Of a stretch of DNA of 11,645 bases, positions 1-6,829 are shown piece by piece. The stretch covers positions 1 to 11,645 of the forward strand of contig JAEDOC010000061.1 in assembly GCA_016302185.1 (NCBI GenBank), in the 5' to 3' direction. How positions within the stretch are numbered: the stretch's first letter is position 1; every line of letters starts with the position of its first letter. Source of the stretch: Clostridium sp. Its GTDB lineage: Bacteria > Bacillota > Clostridia > Lachnospirales > Lachnospiraceae. The position numbers and the translations under genes were made by a program. A model generated the notes under the pieces. That model searched no databases and was not told the DNA's origin. It worked only from the letters and a program-made list of their open reading frames with translations.

Positions 1-519
1 GGTAATATCAGTCACATTAGGGCTGAGTTTCATGATCACCGGCTGTTTTGCTCTCTTTTTCACTTCTTTTGTGATGGCTTCCACCGCTTTCGGATCCTGA
101 CCAAAAGCAATACCGCCCTCTTTTACGTTCGGGCAGGAAATATTGATTTCCAGCATATCCACATCTTCTTCAGCCAGACGTTCCACAACGGCACAGTAAT
201 CCTCTGTAGTTTTGCCACATACATTTACAATAATTTTGGTATCATATTTTTTCAAGAACGGAATATCTCTCTCACAGAACACATCGATGCCCGGATTCTG
301 CAGACCGATGGCATTGATCATGCCGCCGTACACCTCCGCGATTCGAGGTGTGGGATTGCCCGGCCACGGCACATTGGCCACGCCCTTGGTCACCACAGCA
401 CCCAACTTGTTCAAATCCACCATCTCGCCGTATTCCGCACCGGAACCAAAGGTACCGGATGCCGTCATCACCGGATTTTTCAGTTCTACCCCGGCCAGAT
501 TCACTGCTGTCTTAATCAT
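1..519 (-). CDS. pyrD: Dihydroorotate dehydrogenase type 1B, catalytic subunit (3' part missing)
   Basis: FMN enzyme that oxidises dihydroorotate to orotate in UMP synthesis. Type 1B passes the electrons through PyrK to NAD+. Only the first 173 residues are inside the window; the family is usually about 300 long, so roughly 130 C-terminal residues lie off the left edge. Visible motifs are SGTFGSG (residues 21-27), the substrate loop WPGNPTPRIAE with GGMINAIGLQNPG after it (52-77), and NISCPNV (126-132), where Cys129 is the expected catalytic base that separates class 1 from the serine of class 2. The start codon overlaps the pyrK stop (ATGA), and a GAGGTGG ribosome site lies inside the end of pyrK, so translation is probably coupled. 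The neighbouring pyrK supports type 1B rather than 1A. Very sure of family. Confidence 0.97.
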   Translation of the reverse strand, partial: MIKTAVNLAGVELKNPVMTASGTFGSGAEYGEMVDLNKLGAVVTKGVANVPWPGNPTPRIAEVYGGMINAIGLQNPGIDVFCERDIPFLKKYDTKIIVNVCGKTTEDYCAVVERLAEEDVDMLEINISCPNVKEGGIAFGQDPKAVEAITKEVKKRAKQPVIMKLSPNVTDIT

Positions 520-1280
520 AAATCCACCTCCCCGGCCAGGAATACCGGACCGTCCTTGCAGATTCTCTTATTATGCACATTGCTGTGGGAATCCACTTCC
601 TTCGTCTTGCAGACACAGGCCAGACAGGCACCGATTCCACAGGCCATCTTCTCCTCCAGAGAGATGTAGCAGCGGATATGGTTCTCCTCCGCATAAGCCT
701 TTAACGCACGAAGCATCGGGGTCGGACCGCAGGCATACATCACATCCGCCGTCAGGCCGTTCTCACGGATCGCATTCAGCACATTTCCCTTCGTTCCCAC
801 ACTGCCGTCCTCCGTGGCCACAAAAACCTCACCGTAGGCCTCGAACTCGTCCCGCAGAAACAGATTCTCGTCCCGGTATCCCAGAATAATCTGTTTCTCG
901 CAGTTCAGCTGCTTCGCCAGCTCCAGCATGGGCGGGATTCCGATTCCTCCGCCAATCAGGAAAACATTCTCCCCCTCCTGCGGAAAGCCATTGCCCAGCG
1001 GTCCCATGATATCGATGGGGTCCCCGGACTCGTAGGAAGAAAATTCTCTGGTTCCCTCTCCGGCAATCCGATATACAATACGCAAACGCTCTTCTTCCGG
1101 CTCCACCTCACAGATACTGATGGGGCGGGGCAGAAGTCTGGAACCGTCTCTGCTATAAACCGAAATAAACTGACCCGGCCGGGCCTCTTTCGCAGCACGG
1201 GTGGTGATCCACATACTGAAGATCCCCGGTGCCAGCTCTTCCTGGCTGTAAACAACTGCGGTTTCTTTGATCTGTGCCAT
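516..1280 (-). CDS. pyrK: Dihydroorotate dehydrogenase electron transfer subunit (FAD, 2Fe-2S)
   Basis: Partner of PyrD in the type 1B complex; it carries electrons from FMN through a 2Fe-2S cluster and FAD to NAD+. The 254 residues match the usual length. The order is a ferredoxin-reductase-like FAD barrel with RPISI (residues 52-56), a nucleotide-binding half with GGGIGIPPM (110-118) and CGPTPML (184-190), and a C-terminal cluster segment CGIGACLACVC (214-224) plus Cys241. The expected ligands are C214, C219, C222 and C241 by the family spacing (C-x4-C-x2-C, then a distant C); Cys224 is extra. A GGAGGAGG ribosome site sits about 9 bases before the ATG. It starts 23 bases after pyrF and overlaps pyrD by 4 bases, which fits one transcript. 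Distinguished from general ferredoxin reductases by the cysteine segment and by its neighbours. Confidence 0.97.
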   Translation of the reverse strand: MAQIKETAVVYSQEELAPGIFSMWITTRAAKEARPGQFISVYSRDGSRLLPRPISICEVEPEEERLRIVYRIAGEGTREFSSYESGDPIDIMGPLGNGFPQEGENVFLIGGGIGIPPMLELAKQLNCEKQIILGYRDENLFLRDEFEAYGEVFVATEDGSVGTKGNVLNAIRENGLTADVMYACGPTPMLRALKAYAEENHIRCYISLEEKMACGIGACLACVCKTKEVDSHSNVHNKRICKDGPVFLAGEVDL

Positions 1281-1303
1281 AGGTTTTCTTCCTCCTCCGG
1301 TAT

Positions 1304-2221
1304 TTATAATACACGGCCGATATCGGCAATCATATCAAGTACGGCCTGTCTGGATGCATCTCCGAAATTCTCAGCGCCGAACTTCGCATAAGCCTCTTTC
1401 TTATAGGCAGCGATAATTCCGCGGGAGGAATTCACGATGGCGCCTAAGCCGTCCTCATTGAAGCAGTATCTCAAATCCTCCGCCGTACCGCCCTGTGCAC
1501 CGTAGCCCGGTACCAGGAAATACGTCTTCGGCATCAGTTTTCTTAAAATCTTACTCATCTCCGGGTAAGTCGCACCCACAACAGCGCCCACATTGCTGTA
1601 GGCTCCATCCATGGAAGCCTCGCCCCACTCCACAACCTTCTCAGCAACCAGCTCATAAAGCGGTCTTCCGTCAATCAGGCGGTCCTGAAATTCGCCGCTG
1701 GACGGATTGGAGGTCTTAACCAGAACAAAGATGCCCTTATCATACTGATTGCAGACATCTACGAATGGTTTTACACCATCGGTTCCCAGATAGGGATTCA
1801 CGGTAATATATTCGGTATCAAAACCGGCATAAGTTTTGCTTCCTACGGTCACTTTGCCGATATGGCCGGTGGCATACGCAGTAGAAGTGGAACCGATATC
1901 ACCTCTCTTCACATCGCCGATGACAACAAGTCCCTTCTCCTGACAGTACTTTACCGTTCTGTCATAGACCTTTAAGCCCTCAATGCCGAACTGCTCATAC
2001 ATGGCAATCTGCGGCTTCACGGACGGAATCAGATCTGCGGTGGCATCCACAATTGTCTTATTAAACTGCCAGATAGCCTCAGCAGCGCCCTCTAAGGTCT
2101 CACCAAATTCCTCATAAGCTTTCTTCGTCACATGTTCCGGGATATAACTGAGCATTGGATCCAGTCCCACACAGATCGGTGCCTTAGTTTTCTGAATCTT
2201 CTCAATCAACTTGCTAACCAT
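1304..2221 (-). CDS. pyrF: Orotidine 5'-phosphate decarboxylase, long (group 2) form
   Basis: Catalyses the last step of UMP synthesis, OMP to UMP, in the cytoplasm. From the chosen start it has 305 residues, longer than the ~230-240 of the Bacillus/E. coli type and typical of the long form seen in clostridia and mycobacteria. GLDP (19-22) and the catalytic stretch DVKRGDIG (103-110) are clear; near the C-terminus GYGAQGG and VNSSRGI form the phosphate-binding loops. The frame is open for nine more codons, to an ATG at 2248. I prefer 2221 because a perfect AAGGAGG lies 5 bases before it, while the longer version would translate through that site. First gene of a pyrF-pyrK-pyrD operon with its own promoter upstream. 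Confidence 0.96.
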   Translation of the reverse strand: MVSKLIEKIQKTKAPICVGLDPMLSYIPEHVTKKAYEEFGETLEGAAEAIWQFNKTIVDATADLIPSVKPQIAMYEQFGIEGLKVYDRTVKYCQEKGLVVIGDVKRGDIGSTSTAYATGHIGKVTVGSKTYAGFDTEYITVNPYLGTDGVKPFVDVCNQYDKGIFVLVKTSNPSSGEFQDRLIDGRPLYELVAEKVVEWGEASMDGAYSNVGAVVGATYPEMSKILRKLMPKTYFLVPGYGAQGGTAEDLRYCFNEDGLGAIVNSSRGIIAAYKKEAYAKFGAENFGDASRQAVLDMIADIGRVL

Positions 2222-2226
2222 AGCGT

Positions 2227-2233
2227 CCTCCTT
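2227..2233 (-). promoter_or_regulatory. Ribosome binding site that sets the pyrF start
   Basis: AAGGAGG on the minus strand, 5 bases before the ATG at 2221. It would lie inside the coding region if the upstream ATG at 2248 were used, so it favours the shorter protein. Confidence 0.85.
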
Positions 2234-2264
2234 GATTTCTCTTTTCAATCGTATAATCTTATAT

Positions 2265-2293
2265 ATTTTATCATAAGTCTACCCTTGTTTCAA
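2265..2293 (-). promoter_or_regulatory. Sigma-A promoter of the pyrF-pyrK-pyrD operon
   Basis: Minus strand: TTGAAA (2293-2288), a 17-base spacer, then TAAAAT (2270-2265) preceded by TGA, giving an extended -10. Transcription should start near 2258, leaving a leader of only about 37 bases. That is too short for a PyrR-type attenuator, so any pyrimidine control would have to act in some other way (inference). Confidence 0.8.
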
Positions 2294-2318
2294 GAAAAAT
2301 GATACCATCCCAAACTGC

Positions 2319-2350
2319 AAAAACGCCGATCCTATCGAAGGGTCAGCGTT
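2319..2350 (-). terminator. Intrinsic terminator overlapping the nitroreductase stop codon
   Basis: Minus strand: arms AACGCTGA (2350-2343) and TCGGCGTT (2329-2322) pair over 8 bp with one G-U. Past a C/A mismatch, an inner CCT/AGG closes a 5-base loop. A run of five T (2323-2319) follows. The stop codon (2334-2332) lies inside the hairpin. It separates the lrgAB-nitroreductase transcript from the pyr promoter just downstream. Confidence 0.75.
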
Positions 2351-3096
2351 GCAACATAATCTCCGTTTTTATATGTCTTTGCGGCAAACTGTTCCTCTGT
2401 CCGCGTCTCCAGCTCCATCCACAGTTCTTCCGCTGCCAGCATGATATGCGCCAGCATAATGCCGATGCAGAAATTCCGGACAGAAGCATTGCAATGTCCC
2501 GGCACACGGCTCTTTCTGGAAAAGACATAGAGCCGATCCGAGTATACAATAAACCGCCAGGGCTGGGAATTATAGGCCGATGGTGCCAGGCGTGCCGCCT
2601 TTAAAATCGTCTTCATCTGTTCTCCGGCCTCTTCCTTGAAGACACACAGTGCATTTAAGGGATGGCGTTTAGCCAGAGGACTCTCCCGGTAGAGACGGCC
2701 TTCGGCATAGCCAAAGGCTGCCATCATCACAAACCGTTTTCCGTTTTTTACCTGTTGAACCGGCCGCAGCGAGCCCAGATAACAGGTTCCCAGACCCTTT
2801 ACCGTCAGGTACAGAATCAACTGTTCCATGACATAGCCGGCATTTTTCTCATAGCCTTCCTCTGTCTCCGAATAAACCGCCAGATAATAGGGCGCGTCCA
2901 TCTTCCATAAGCCTTTTACTTCTGCCTTTTTCTTTGTATTATCCAGAATCTCCGCCTCCAGATGGATCCGGTCATTCAGACGGGAGGTTTTCTCAAAATA
3001 AGACAAAATCTGCCCCAGCAGCTTCTCCGGAACTTCCTTTTTCTCATATTTGCGAATGGACTGCCGGCACGCAATTGCCTCATAAAGATTCATCAT
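2332..3096 (-). CDS. Nitroreductase-family flavoprotein (TM1586-like double-half type)
   Basis: Probable FMN oxidoreductase of the nitroreductase fold; substrate unknown. The N-terminal half begins with AIACRQSIRKYEKKEVP (residues 7-23), where Arg11, Ser13 and Arg15 fit the usual FMN phosphate contacts. The second half has ARLAPSAYNSQPWRF (168-182), the hallmark normally found near the N-terminus of ordinary nitroreductases. At 254 residues with the motif displaced to the middle, it fits the group named putative TM nitroreductase, where one chain holds two related halves (family knowledge). The start is ATG at 3096, 7 bases after GGAGG; the next codon is also Met. It follows lrgB by 35 bases and probably shares its transcript, ending at the terminator that covers its stop codon. 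There is no membrane segment. Family is firm, function open. Confidence 0.88.
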   Translation of the reverse strand: MMNLYEAIACRQSIRKYEKKEVPEKLLGQILSYFEKTSRLNDRIHLEAEILDNTKKKAEVKGLWKMDAPYYLAVYSETEEGYEKNAGYVMEQLILYLTVKGLGTCYLGSLRPVQQVKNGKRFVMMAAFGYAEGRLYRESPLAKRHPLNALCVFKEEAGEQMKTILKAARLAPSAYNSQPWRFIVYSDRLYVFSRKSRVPGHCNASVRNFCIGIMLAHIMLAAEELWMELETRTEEQFAAKTYKNGDYVATLTLR

Positions 3097-3131
3097 ACAT
3101 TTCCCTCCTTTTTCTGCGGATCTCCTGTGGA

Positions 3132-3827
3132 TTATCCAATCAATCCCGCCGCCAGCGGAGCCACCACCACCGTGGACAGGCCTGCCACCGCAATCGCCAG
3201 GCTGCTCATCGCTCCTTCAATCTCTCCCAGCTCCAGTGCCCGGGCCGTTCCGATGGCATGGGCAGCGGTTCCCAATGCCAGTCCCTTCGCCACGGGCTCT
3301 TCTATTTTACAGACTGCGAACAGCGTATCCGCAATCACATTTCCCAGGATGCCGGTAACAATGATACTGACCACCGTCAGCGTCACGATCCCGCCCAGTT
3401 CCTCCGATACGCCCATACCGATCGCCGTCGTGATAGATTTGGGCAGCAGGCTGACGTAATACACATGCTCCAGACGGAATACCAGAGACATGGCAAAAAT
3501 ACTGGCTGCGCTACCCGCCACTCCCACCAGGATAGAGGTCAGAATCGCAGCAGCATTTTTCTTTAACAGCTCCAGCTGACGGTATAGCGGAATGGCCAGA
3601 CAGACCGTTGCCGGAGTCAGAAAATAGCTGAGAAAGGAAGCTCCTCTATTATATTCCTGATAATCAATCCGGAAAACCAGCAAAGCAACGATCACCAGCG
3701 CTGCCGCCACCAGAAGCGGATTGCAGATGGCAAGTCCTGTCTTCTTTTTCAGCCAGATTCCGAAAAGATAAGCACCAACACTTAAGAACATTCCAAAATA
3801 TAAAGACTCCTGGGCCAGCTCACTCAT
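3132..3827 (-). CDS. lrgB: LrgB/CidB-family membrane protein
   Basis: Integral membrane protein paired with LrgA. The family was first described as antiholin-like in Staphylococcus; the Bacillus relatives PftA/PftB form a pyruvate transporter (family knowledge). The 231 residues are the normal length and contain several hydrophobic segments. Hallmarks are FLTPATVCLAIPLY (69-82), LPKSITTAIGMGVSEELGG (128-146) and KGLALGTAAHAIGTARALE (181-199). The ATG lies inside the last codons of lrgA (8-base overlap), with GGAGG at the end of lrgA as its ribosome site, so coupling is likely. Whether it acts in lysis control or in transport cannot be read from the sequence. No LytS/LytR regulator gene is in view. 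Confidence 0.94.
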   Translation of the reverse strand: MSELAQESLYFGMFLSVGAYLFGIWLKKKTGLAICNPLLVAAALVIVALLVFRIDYQEYNRGASFLSYFLTPATVCLAIPLYRQLELLKKNAAAILTSILVGVAGSAASIFAMSLVFRLEHVYYVSLLPKSITTAIGMGVSEELGGIVTLTVVSIIVTGILGNVIADTLFAVCKIEEPVAKGLALGTAAHAIGTARALELGEIEGAMSSLAIAVAGLSTVVVAPLAAGLIG

Positions 3828-4188
3828 GGAATTTTCCTCCCTTCTGCTTTCTGCGGATAATTCCCTGCGCCATTTTCCCGGTCACAATCATCACAAACAG
3901 GGTGGATACCACAGAGATTACCAGCACCGGAAGCAGTACCGCTTTCAGCTCCGTGAAGCTGTCCATCAGCCCCACCGCAGCCGGAATAAACATCAGCGGC
4001 ATGGTATCCAGCAGAAAATCTCCCACACCGGAAATCTCATCCACCTTTACCAGTCCGGTGCAGAGGCACAGTAATAAAAGAAACAGCCCATAGACTCCTG
4101 CCGGAACCGGCAGCGGCAGCAGGGCATTGCATAATTCTCCCGCCATGGTAATTCCGAATAAAATGACCACTGCTTTTAAATGTTTCAT
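3820..4188 (-). CDS. lrgA: LrgA/CidA-family membrane protein
   Basis: Small, holin-like membrane protein of 122 residues with about four hydrophobic segments and a basic C-terminal tail (IIRRKQKGGK, 110-119). The family turn is present as PLPVPAGVYGLFLL (25-38), followed by MFIPAAVGLM (66-75). It works with LrgB, encoded immediately downstream with an 8-base overlap, and the two are likely produced together. An AGGAG site lies 9 bases before the ATG. First gene of the lrgA-lrgB-nitroreductase unit, with its own extended -10 promoter, and divergent from the acetyltransferase gene. It could be called cidA equally well, because the sequence does not separate the two subfamilies. Confidence 0.92.
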   Translation of the reverse strand: MKHLKAVVILFGITMAGELCNALLPLPVPAGVYGLFLLLLCLCTGLVKVDEISGVGDFLLDTMPLMFIPAAVGLMDSFTELKAVLLPVLVISVVSTLFVMIVTGKMAQGIIRRKQKGGKFHE

Positions 4189-4218
4189 GATGTCAGTCTC
4201 CTCTCGTTAAGCGTTTCT

Positions 4219-4247
4219 ATTCTATCACTCCCTGTTTTTTTGGACAA
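4219..4247 (-). promoter_or_regulatory. Promoter of lrgA-lrgB-nitroreductase unit
   Basis: Minus strand: TTGTCC (4247-4242), a 17-base A-rich spacer, then TAGAAT (4224-4219) with TGA directly before it (extended -10). The predicted start is near 4212, giving a leader of about 24 bases. No clear operator repeat is visible. Confidence 0.7.
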
Positions 4248-4279
4248 TATCAAAATTATCTCAAAATCCTGCTTTTTCC

Positions 4280-4308
4280 TTGCATATTTTGCTTCATATG
4301 TATATAAT
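4280..4308 (+). promoter_or_regulatory. Promoter of the GNAT acetyltransferase gene
   Basis: Plus strand: TTGCAT (4280-4285), a 17-base spacer, then a consensus TATAAT (4303-4308). Transcription should start near 4315, about 50 bases before the ATG. It is divergent from the lrgA promoter, with about 33 bases between the two -35 boxes. Confidence 0.8.
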
Positions 4309-4365
4309 ACTTCCACATCGTAACCGAAAAATCATGAACGGATTCGACAAAAGGAGACAACTGCC

Positions 4366-5163
4366 ATGCATCTGGAAATCACTGAACAATTATCCAAGGA
4401 AAACCAACATGCCATCGAAGATCTGATTCAGGCCTGTCGGGATTTTGAGGGACTGACTCTCTCCTTCCCCTATGAAGAGGTCTCTGTTACCTATCTTCTC
4501 TGGAGTGAGAAACCGGCTGGGACTCCCCGTCTTCTGGCTGTTCTGGGACTTCTTCTGCCGGATGACTCCTGCCCGGATACCGAGGATGACTGTGACTGTG
4601 AGGCACCGGTCGAGCTTTGTGCCTTCACCCGCCCCTCTGAGCGGCGAAAGGGTCTCTTTACCCGGTTATTTGAAGAAGCCGGCTCCTGCTTTGATGACCG
4701 TGATCTTCTCTTTCTTCTGGATCACCATTCTCCGGCAGCCCTGGCCGCGGCGGAACATCTCGGGGCCGAACCGGAAAGTGAGGAATACAGAATGGAATAT
4801 AAGTTTCAGAATTTTGAACACATCCCGGCTGTGGAAGAGCCGCGGCTGTCTCTTTCTGTAACTGCTGAAGATCCGTCTACTACGCGGTATGAATTCTTCC
4901 TGCCCCAGGAAACATCTACAGCCGCGATCTGTCGCACCAGAGCCTTCGGTCCCCGCGTCTGCTTCTATGATTTCTCCGTCCGGGAAGAACTGCGCAGGAA
5001 CGGTCTGGGCAGAGAAGCACTTCTTCTGGTTCTGGAAACACTGCGAAGAAACGGCTGCACCGGGGTATTTCTGCACGTAAGCGGCAGCAACCTTCCTGCT
5101 GTCTGCCTGTATCAAAAAACAGGATTCCGCATCTGCGAAACCCTGTCTTATTACCTGTATTAA
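4366..5163 (+). CDS. GNAT-family acetyltransferase with two GNAT-like halves
   Basis: Predicted acyl-CoA-dependent N-acyltransferase; substrate unknown. The C-terminal half (about 165-265) is a good GNAT domain: FYDFSVREELRRNGLGR (200-216) holds the R-x-x-G-x-G acetyl-CoA loop, and NLPAVCLYQKTGF (242-254) is the closing motif. The N-terminal half has a weaker copy, LCAFTRPSERRKGLFTRLF (84-102), where the loop reads RRKGLF and lacks the second conserved glycine, so it may not bind CoA. Between them is an acidic Cys/Asp-rich stretch, DDSCPDTEDDCDCEA (66-80). A site AAGGAG lies before the ATG. It is the only plus-strand gene in the window, it has its own promoter, and it converges on the alarmone synthetase gene with a 4-base gap. 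No plus-strand terminator is visible after it. Confidence 0.9.
   Translation: MHLEITEQLSKENQHAIEDLIQACRDFEGLTLSFPYEEVSVTYLLWSEKPAGTPRLLAVLGLLLPDDSCPDTEDDCDCEAPVELCAFTRPSERRKGLFTRLFEEAGSCFDDRDLLFLLDHHSPAALAAAEHLGAEPESEEYRMEYKFQNFEHIPAVEEPRLSLSVTAEDPSTTRYEFFLPQETSTAAICRTRAFGPRVCFYDFSVREELRRNGLGREALLLVLETLRRNGCTGVFLHVSGSNLPAVCLYQKTGFRICETLSYYLY
5114..5146 (-). terminator. Intrinsic terminator of mrp-alarmone synthetase unit, antisense inside the GNAT gene
   Basis: Minus strand: arms ACAGGGTTTCGC (5146-5135) and GCGGAATCCTGT (5130-5119) pair over 12 bp with two G-U pairs around a 4-base AGAT loop. Six T (5119-5114, the first one pairing) follow. It begins about 20 bases after the synthetase stop codon and lies wholly within codons for the C-terminal GNAT motif on the other strand. 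Confidence 0.85.
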
Positions 5164-5167
5164 TCGC

Positions 5168-5881
5168 CTACTTTTGAATAATAAAACCTTTTTCTTCAAT
5201 CTTACGGCGAATATCCAGCATCTGCCAGTCTGTTTTGGCAATCGTCTCCGCACACTCCCGCAGCTGTTCTCCAATCTCCGTCGCATCCAGCTCATCCAGC
5301 TTCTTTTTATACTTCAGCTGGTGATCCAGGCTGGCCCAGAAGTCCATGGCGATGGTCCGAATCTGAACCTCCACCCGGATATTCTTCTTGCTGTTGGAGA
5401 AAAACACGGGAACCTCCACAATCATGTGGTAGCTCCGATATCCATTGGCCTTGGGGGATCGTATGTAGTCCTTCACTGCAATGACCTTCACGTCATCCTG
5501 TCGTGCCAGCATCTCGCTGATGCTGTAAATATCATCAATAAAGGAACAGATCACCCGGATTCCCGCAATATCATCCAGATTCTTAACCATGGAATCCACC
5601 GAAATCGGAAAACCGCGTCTCTGCAGCTTCTCCAATATGCTTACCGGTTTCTTGATTCTGGATTTAATCACTTCGATCGGATTTCTGGAATTTCTTACCG
5701 AAAGCTCATCATTCAGAACCTCCAGCTTCGTCTTCACCTCACGAATCGCACAGGAATACTGCATCATACATTCCTGAAACTGACGTGCTGTTGAGATGAA
5801 AGCCTCCGGAATCTCAATCTCCTCCGGCGCGTTGATCGCAAACTGATTCAGCTCGCTGTTGGGATTCAAGTTGATATTCAT
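5168..5881 (-). CDS. Small alarmone synthetase, (p)ppGpp synthetase (RelP/YwaC-like)
   Basis: Transfers pyrophosphate from ATP to GTP or GDP to make (p)ppGpp, the starvation signal. At 237 residues it has only the RelA/SpoT synthetase domain and no room for the HD hydrolase, TGS or ACT parts of long Rel. Motifs in order: NPIEVIKSRIKKPVSILEK (67-85, ATP contacts), DDIAGIRVICSF (103-114, acidic Mg site), KDYIRSPKANGYRSYH (137-152, G-loop) and EVQIRTIAMDFWASLDH (171-187). The mixture, especially IAMDFWASLDH and NPIE, resembles RelP/YwaC more than RelQ/YjbM as I recall them; a direct comparison would settle this. The start is ATG at 5881, 10 bases after GGAGG, which lies in the last codons of mrp. 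The gap to mrp is 2 bases, so translation is likely coupled. Its terminator lies within the convergent gene. Confidence 0.93.
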   Translation of the reverse strand: MNINLNPNSELNQFAINAPEEIEIPEAFISTARQFQECMMQYSCAIREVKTKLEVLNDELSVRNSRNPIEVIKSRIKKPVSILEKLQRRGFPISVDSMVKNLDDIAGIRVICSFIDDIYSISEMLARQDDVKVIAVKDYIRSPKANGYRSYHMIVEVPVFFSNSKKNIRVEVQIRTIAMDFWASLDHQLKYKKKLDELDATEIGEQLRECAETIAKTDWQMLDIRRKIEEKGFIIQK

Positions 5882-5883
5882 CT

Positions 5884-6711
5884 TTATAATGCCTCCAACA
5901 CGTCAGCCGCATGATCCAGCCACGGAGATTCTACGTACTCAACTACACCCTGATCCACGCTCTCTGCAATCTTCGGATCAATCGGGATCTGCGCCAGCAC
6001 CGGAATACCGTACAGCTTCGCGGTCTCTTCCAGATGACTCTCTCCAAAAACGGAAATCTTCTTTCCGCAGTCCGGACATTCCAGATAGCTCATATTCTCC
6101 ACCAGGCCAAGAATCGGAATATCCATCTTCTTCGCCATATTCACCGCTTTGGCAACGATCATGGAAACCAGATCCTGCGGAGAGGTCACAATGATAATGC
6201 CGTCCAGCGGCAGAGACTGGAATACCGTCAGCGGAACGTCACCGGTTCCCGGAGGCATATCCACAAACATATAGTCGACATCCTTCCAAAGTGCTTCACC
6301 CCAGAACTGCTTGATAACACCGCCGACAATCGGGCCTCTCCAGATAACCGGATCTGTCTCATTCTCCAGAATCAGGTTCGCAGAAAGCACTTTCACACCG
6401 GTCGCACTCTCCATCGGAAGCATCAGCTGATCCGCTGTCACACCGACCGTTCCGTGTAATCCAAAGGCCTTCGGAATGGAAGGTCCGGTAATATCCGCAT
6501 CCAGAATACCGACACCCTTGCCTCTGGCCCGCATCTTGGCTGCCATCAGAGAAGTCACCAATGATTTACCGACACCGCCCTTACCGCTGACAACGCCGAT
6601 CACTCTCTTGACGCTGCTCTGCGGATTCAACGGCTCTAAAAAGCTTTCCGGTTTCCGGCTGTCGCAATTCTCGCTGCAGCTGGAACAGTTATGATTACAT
6701 CCTTCACTCAT
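5884..6711 (-). CDS. mrp: Mrp/NBP35-family Fe-S cluster carrier P-loop ATPase
   Basis: Cytoplasmic ATPase that binds and hands over Fe-S clusters (ApbC/Mrp/Nbp35 family). The 275 residues show an N-terminal four-cysteine motif C5-x3-C9-x2-C12-x3-C16, a deviant Walker A GKGGVGKS (43-50), LDADITGPSIP (70-80), DMPPGTGD (151-158) and the bridging CxxC at Cys212 and Cys215 (CPDC). Having both cysteine sets is closer to the Nbp35 pattern than to E. coli Mrp, which lacks the N-terminal set (family knowledge). The N-terminal DUF59 domain of some bacterial homologues is absent. AAAGGAG lies 9 bases before the ATG. It has its own extended -10 promoter and is followed 2 bases later by the alarmone synthetase gene. 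Confidence 0.95.
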   Translation of the reverse strand: MSEGCNHNCSSCSENCDSRKPESFLEPLNPQSSVKRVIGVVSGKGGVGKSLVTSLMAAKMRARGKGVGILDADITGPSIPKAFGLHGTVGVTADQLMLPMESATGVKVLSANLILENETDPVIWRGPIVGGVIKQFWGEALWKDVDYMFVDMPPGTGDVPLTVFQSLPLDGIIIVTSPQDLVSMIVAKAVNMAKKMDIPILGLVENMSYLECPDCGKKISVFGESHLEETAKLYGIPVLAQIPIDPKIAESVDQGVVEYVESPWLDHAADVLEAL

Positions 6712-6750
6712 GTCAAAAATCTCCTTTTTTTACAGCTTGCACTGTGTTTT

Positions 6751-6759
6751 ATTCTATCA
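6751..6759 (-). promoter_or_regulatory. Extended -10 promoter of mrp
   Basis: Minus strand TGATAGAAT (6759-6751), identical to the extended -10 of lrgA. The sequence 17 bases further upstream reads TTTCTT, a poor -35 within a T-rich tract, so recognition would rest on the extended -10. Start expected near 6744, leaving a leader of about 33 bases. Confidence 0.55.
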
Positions 6760-6829
6760 CAGGACGGAAAAAAAAGAAAGTAAAATCCCGTATTCTGTCA
6801 GCTTTCTGTCAGAAGATCCTCTGTTTGTG

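Noticed and set aside
212..889. Plus-strand open frame of 225 codons opposite pyrD/pyrK
   Set aside because: It is rich in Pro, His, Ser and Arg, has no recognisable motif, and lies antisense to clearly real pyr genes, so it is a shadow frame.
2222..2248. N-terminal extension of pyrF to ATG at 2248
   Set aside because: The extension encodes MKREIKEDA and contains the perfect AAGGAGG that serves the ATG at 2221; no better ribosome site precedes 2248.
6768..6814. Possible terminator after folT (TTCTG/CAGAA followed by T-rich sequence)
   Set aside because: Only 5 bp with a long loop, and the T run of eight is separated from the stem by nearly 20 bases; too weak to call.
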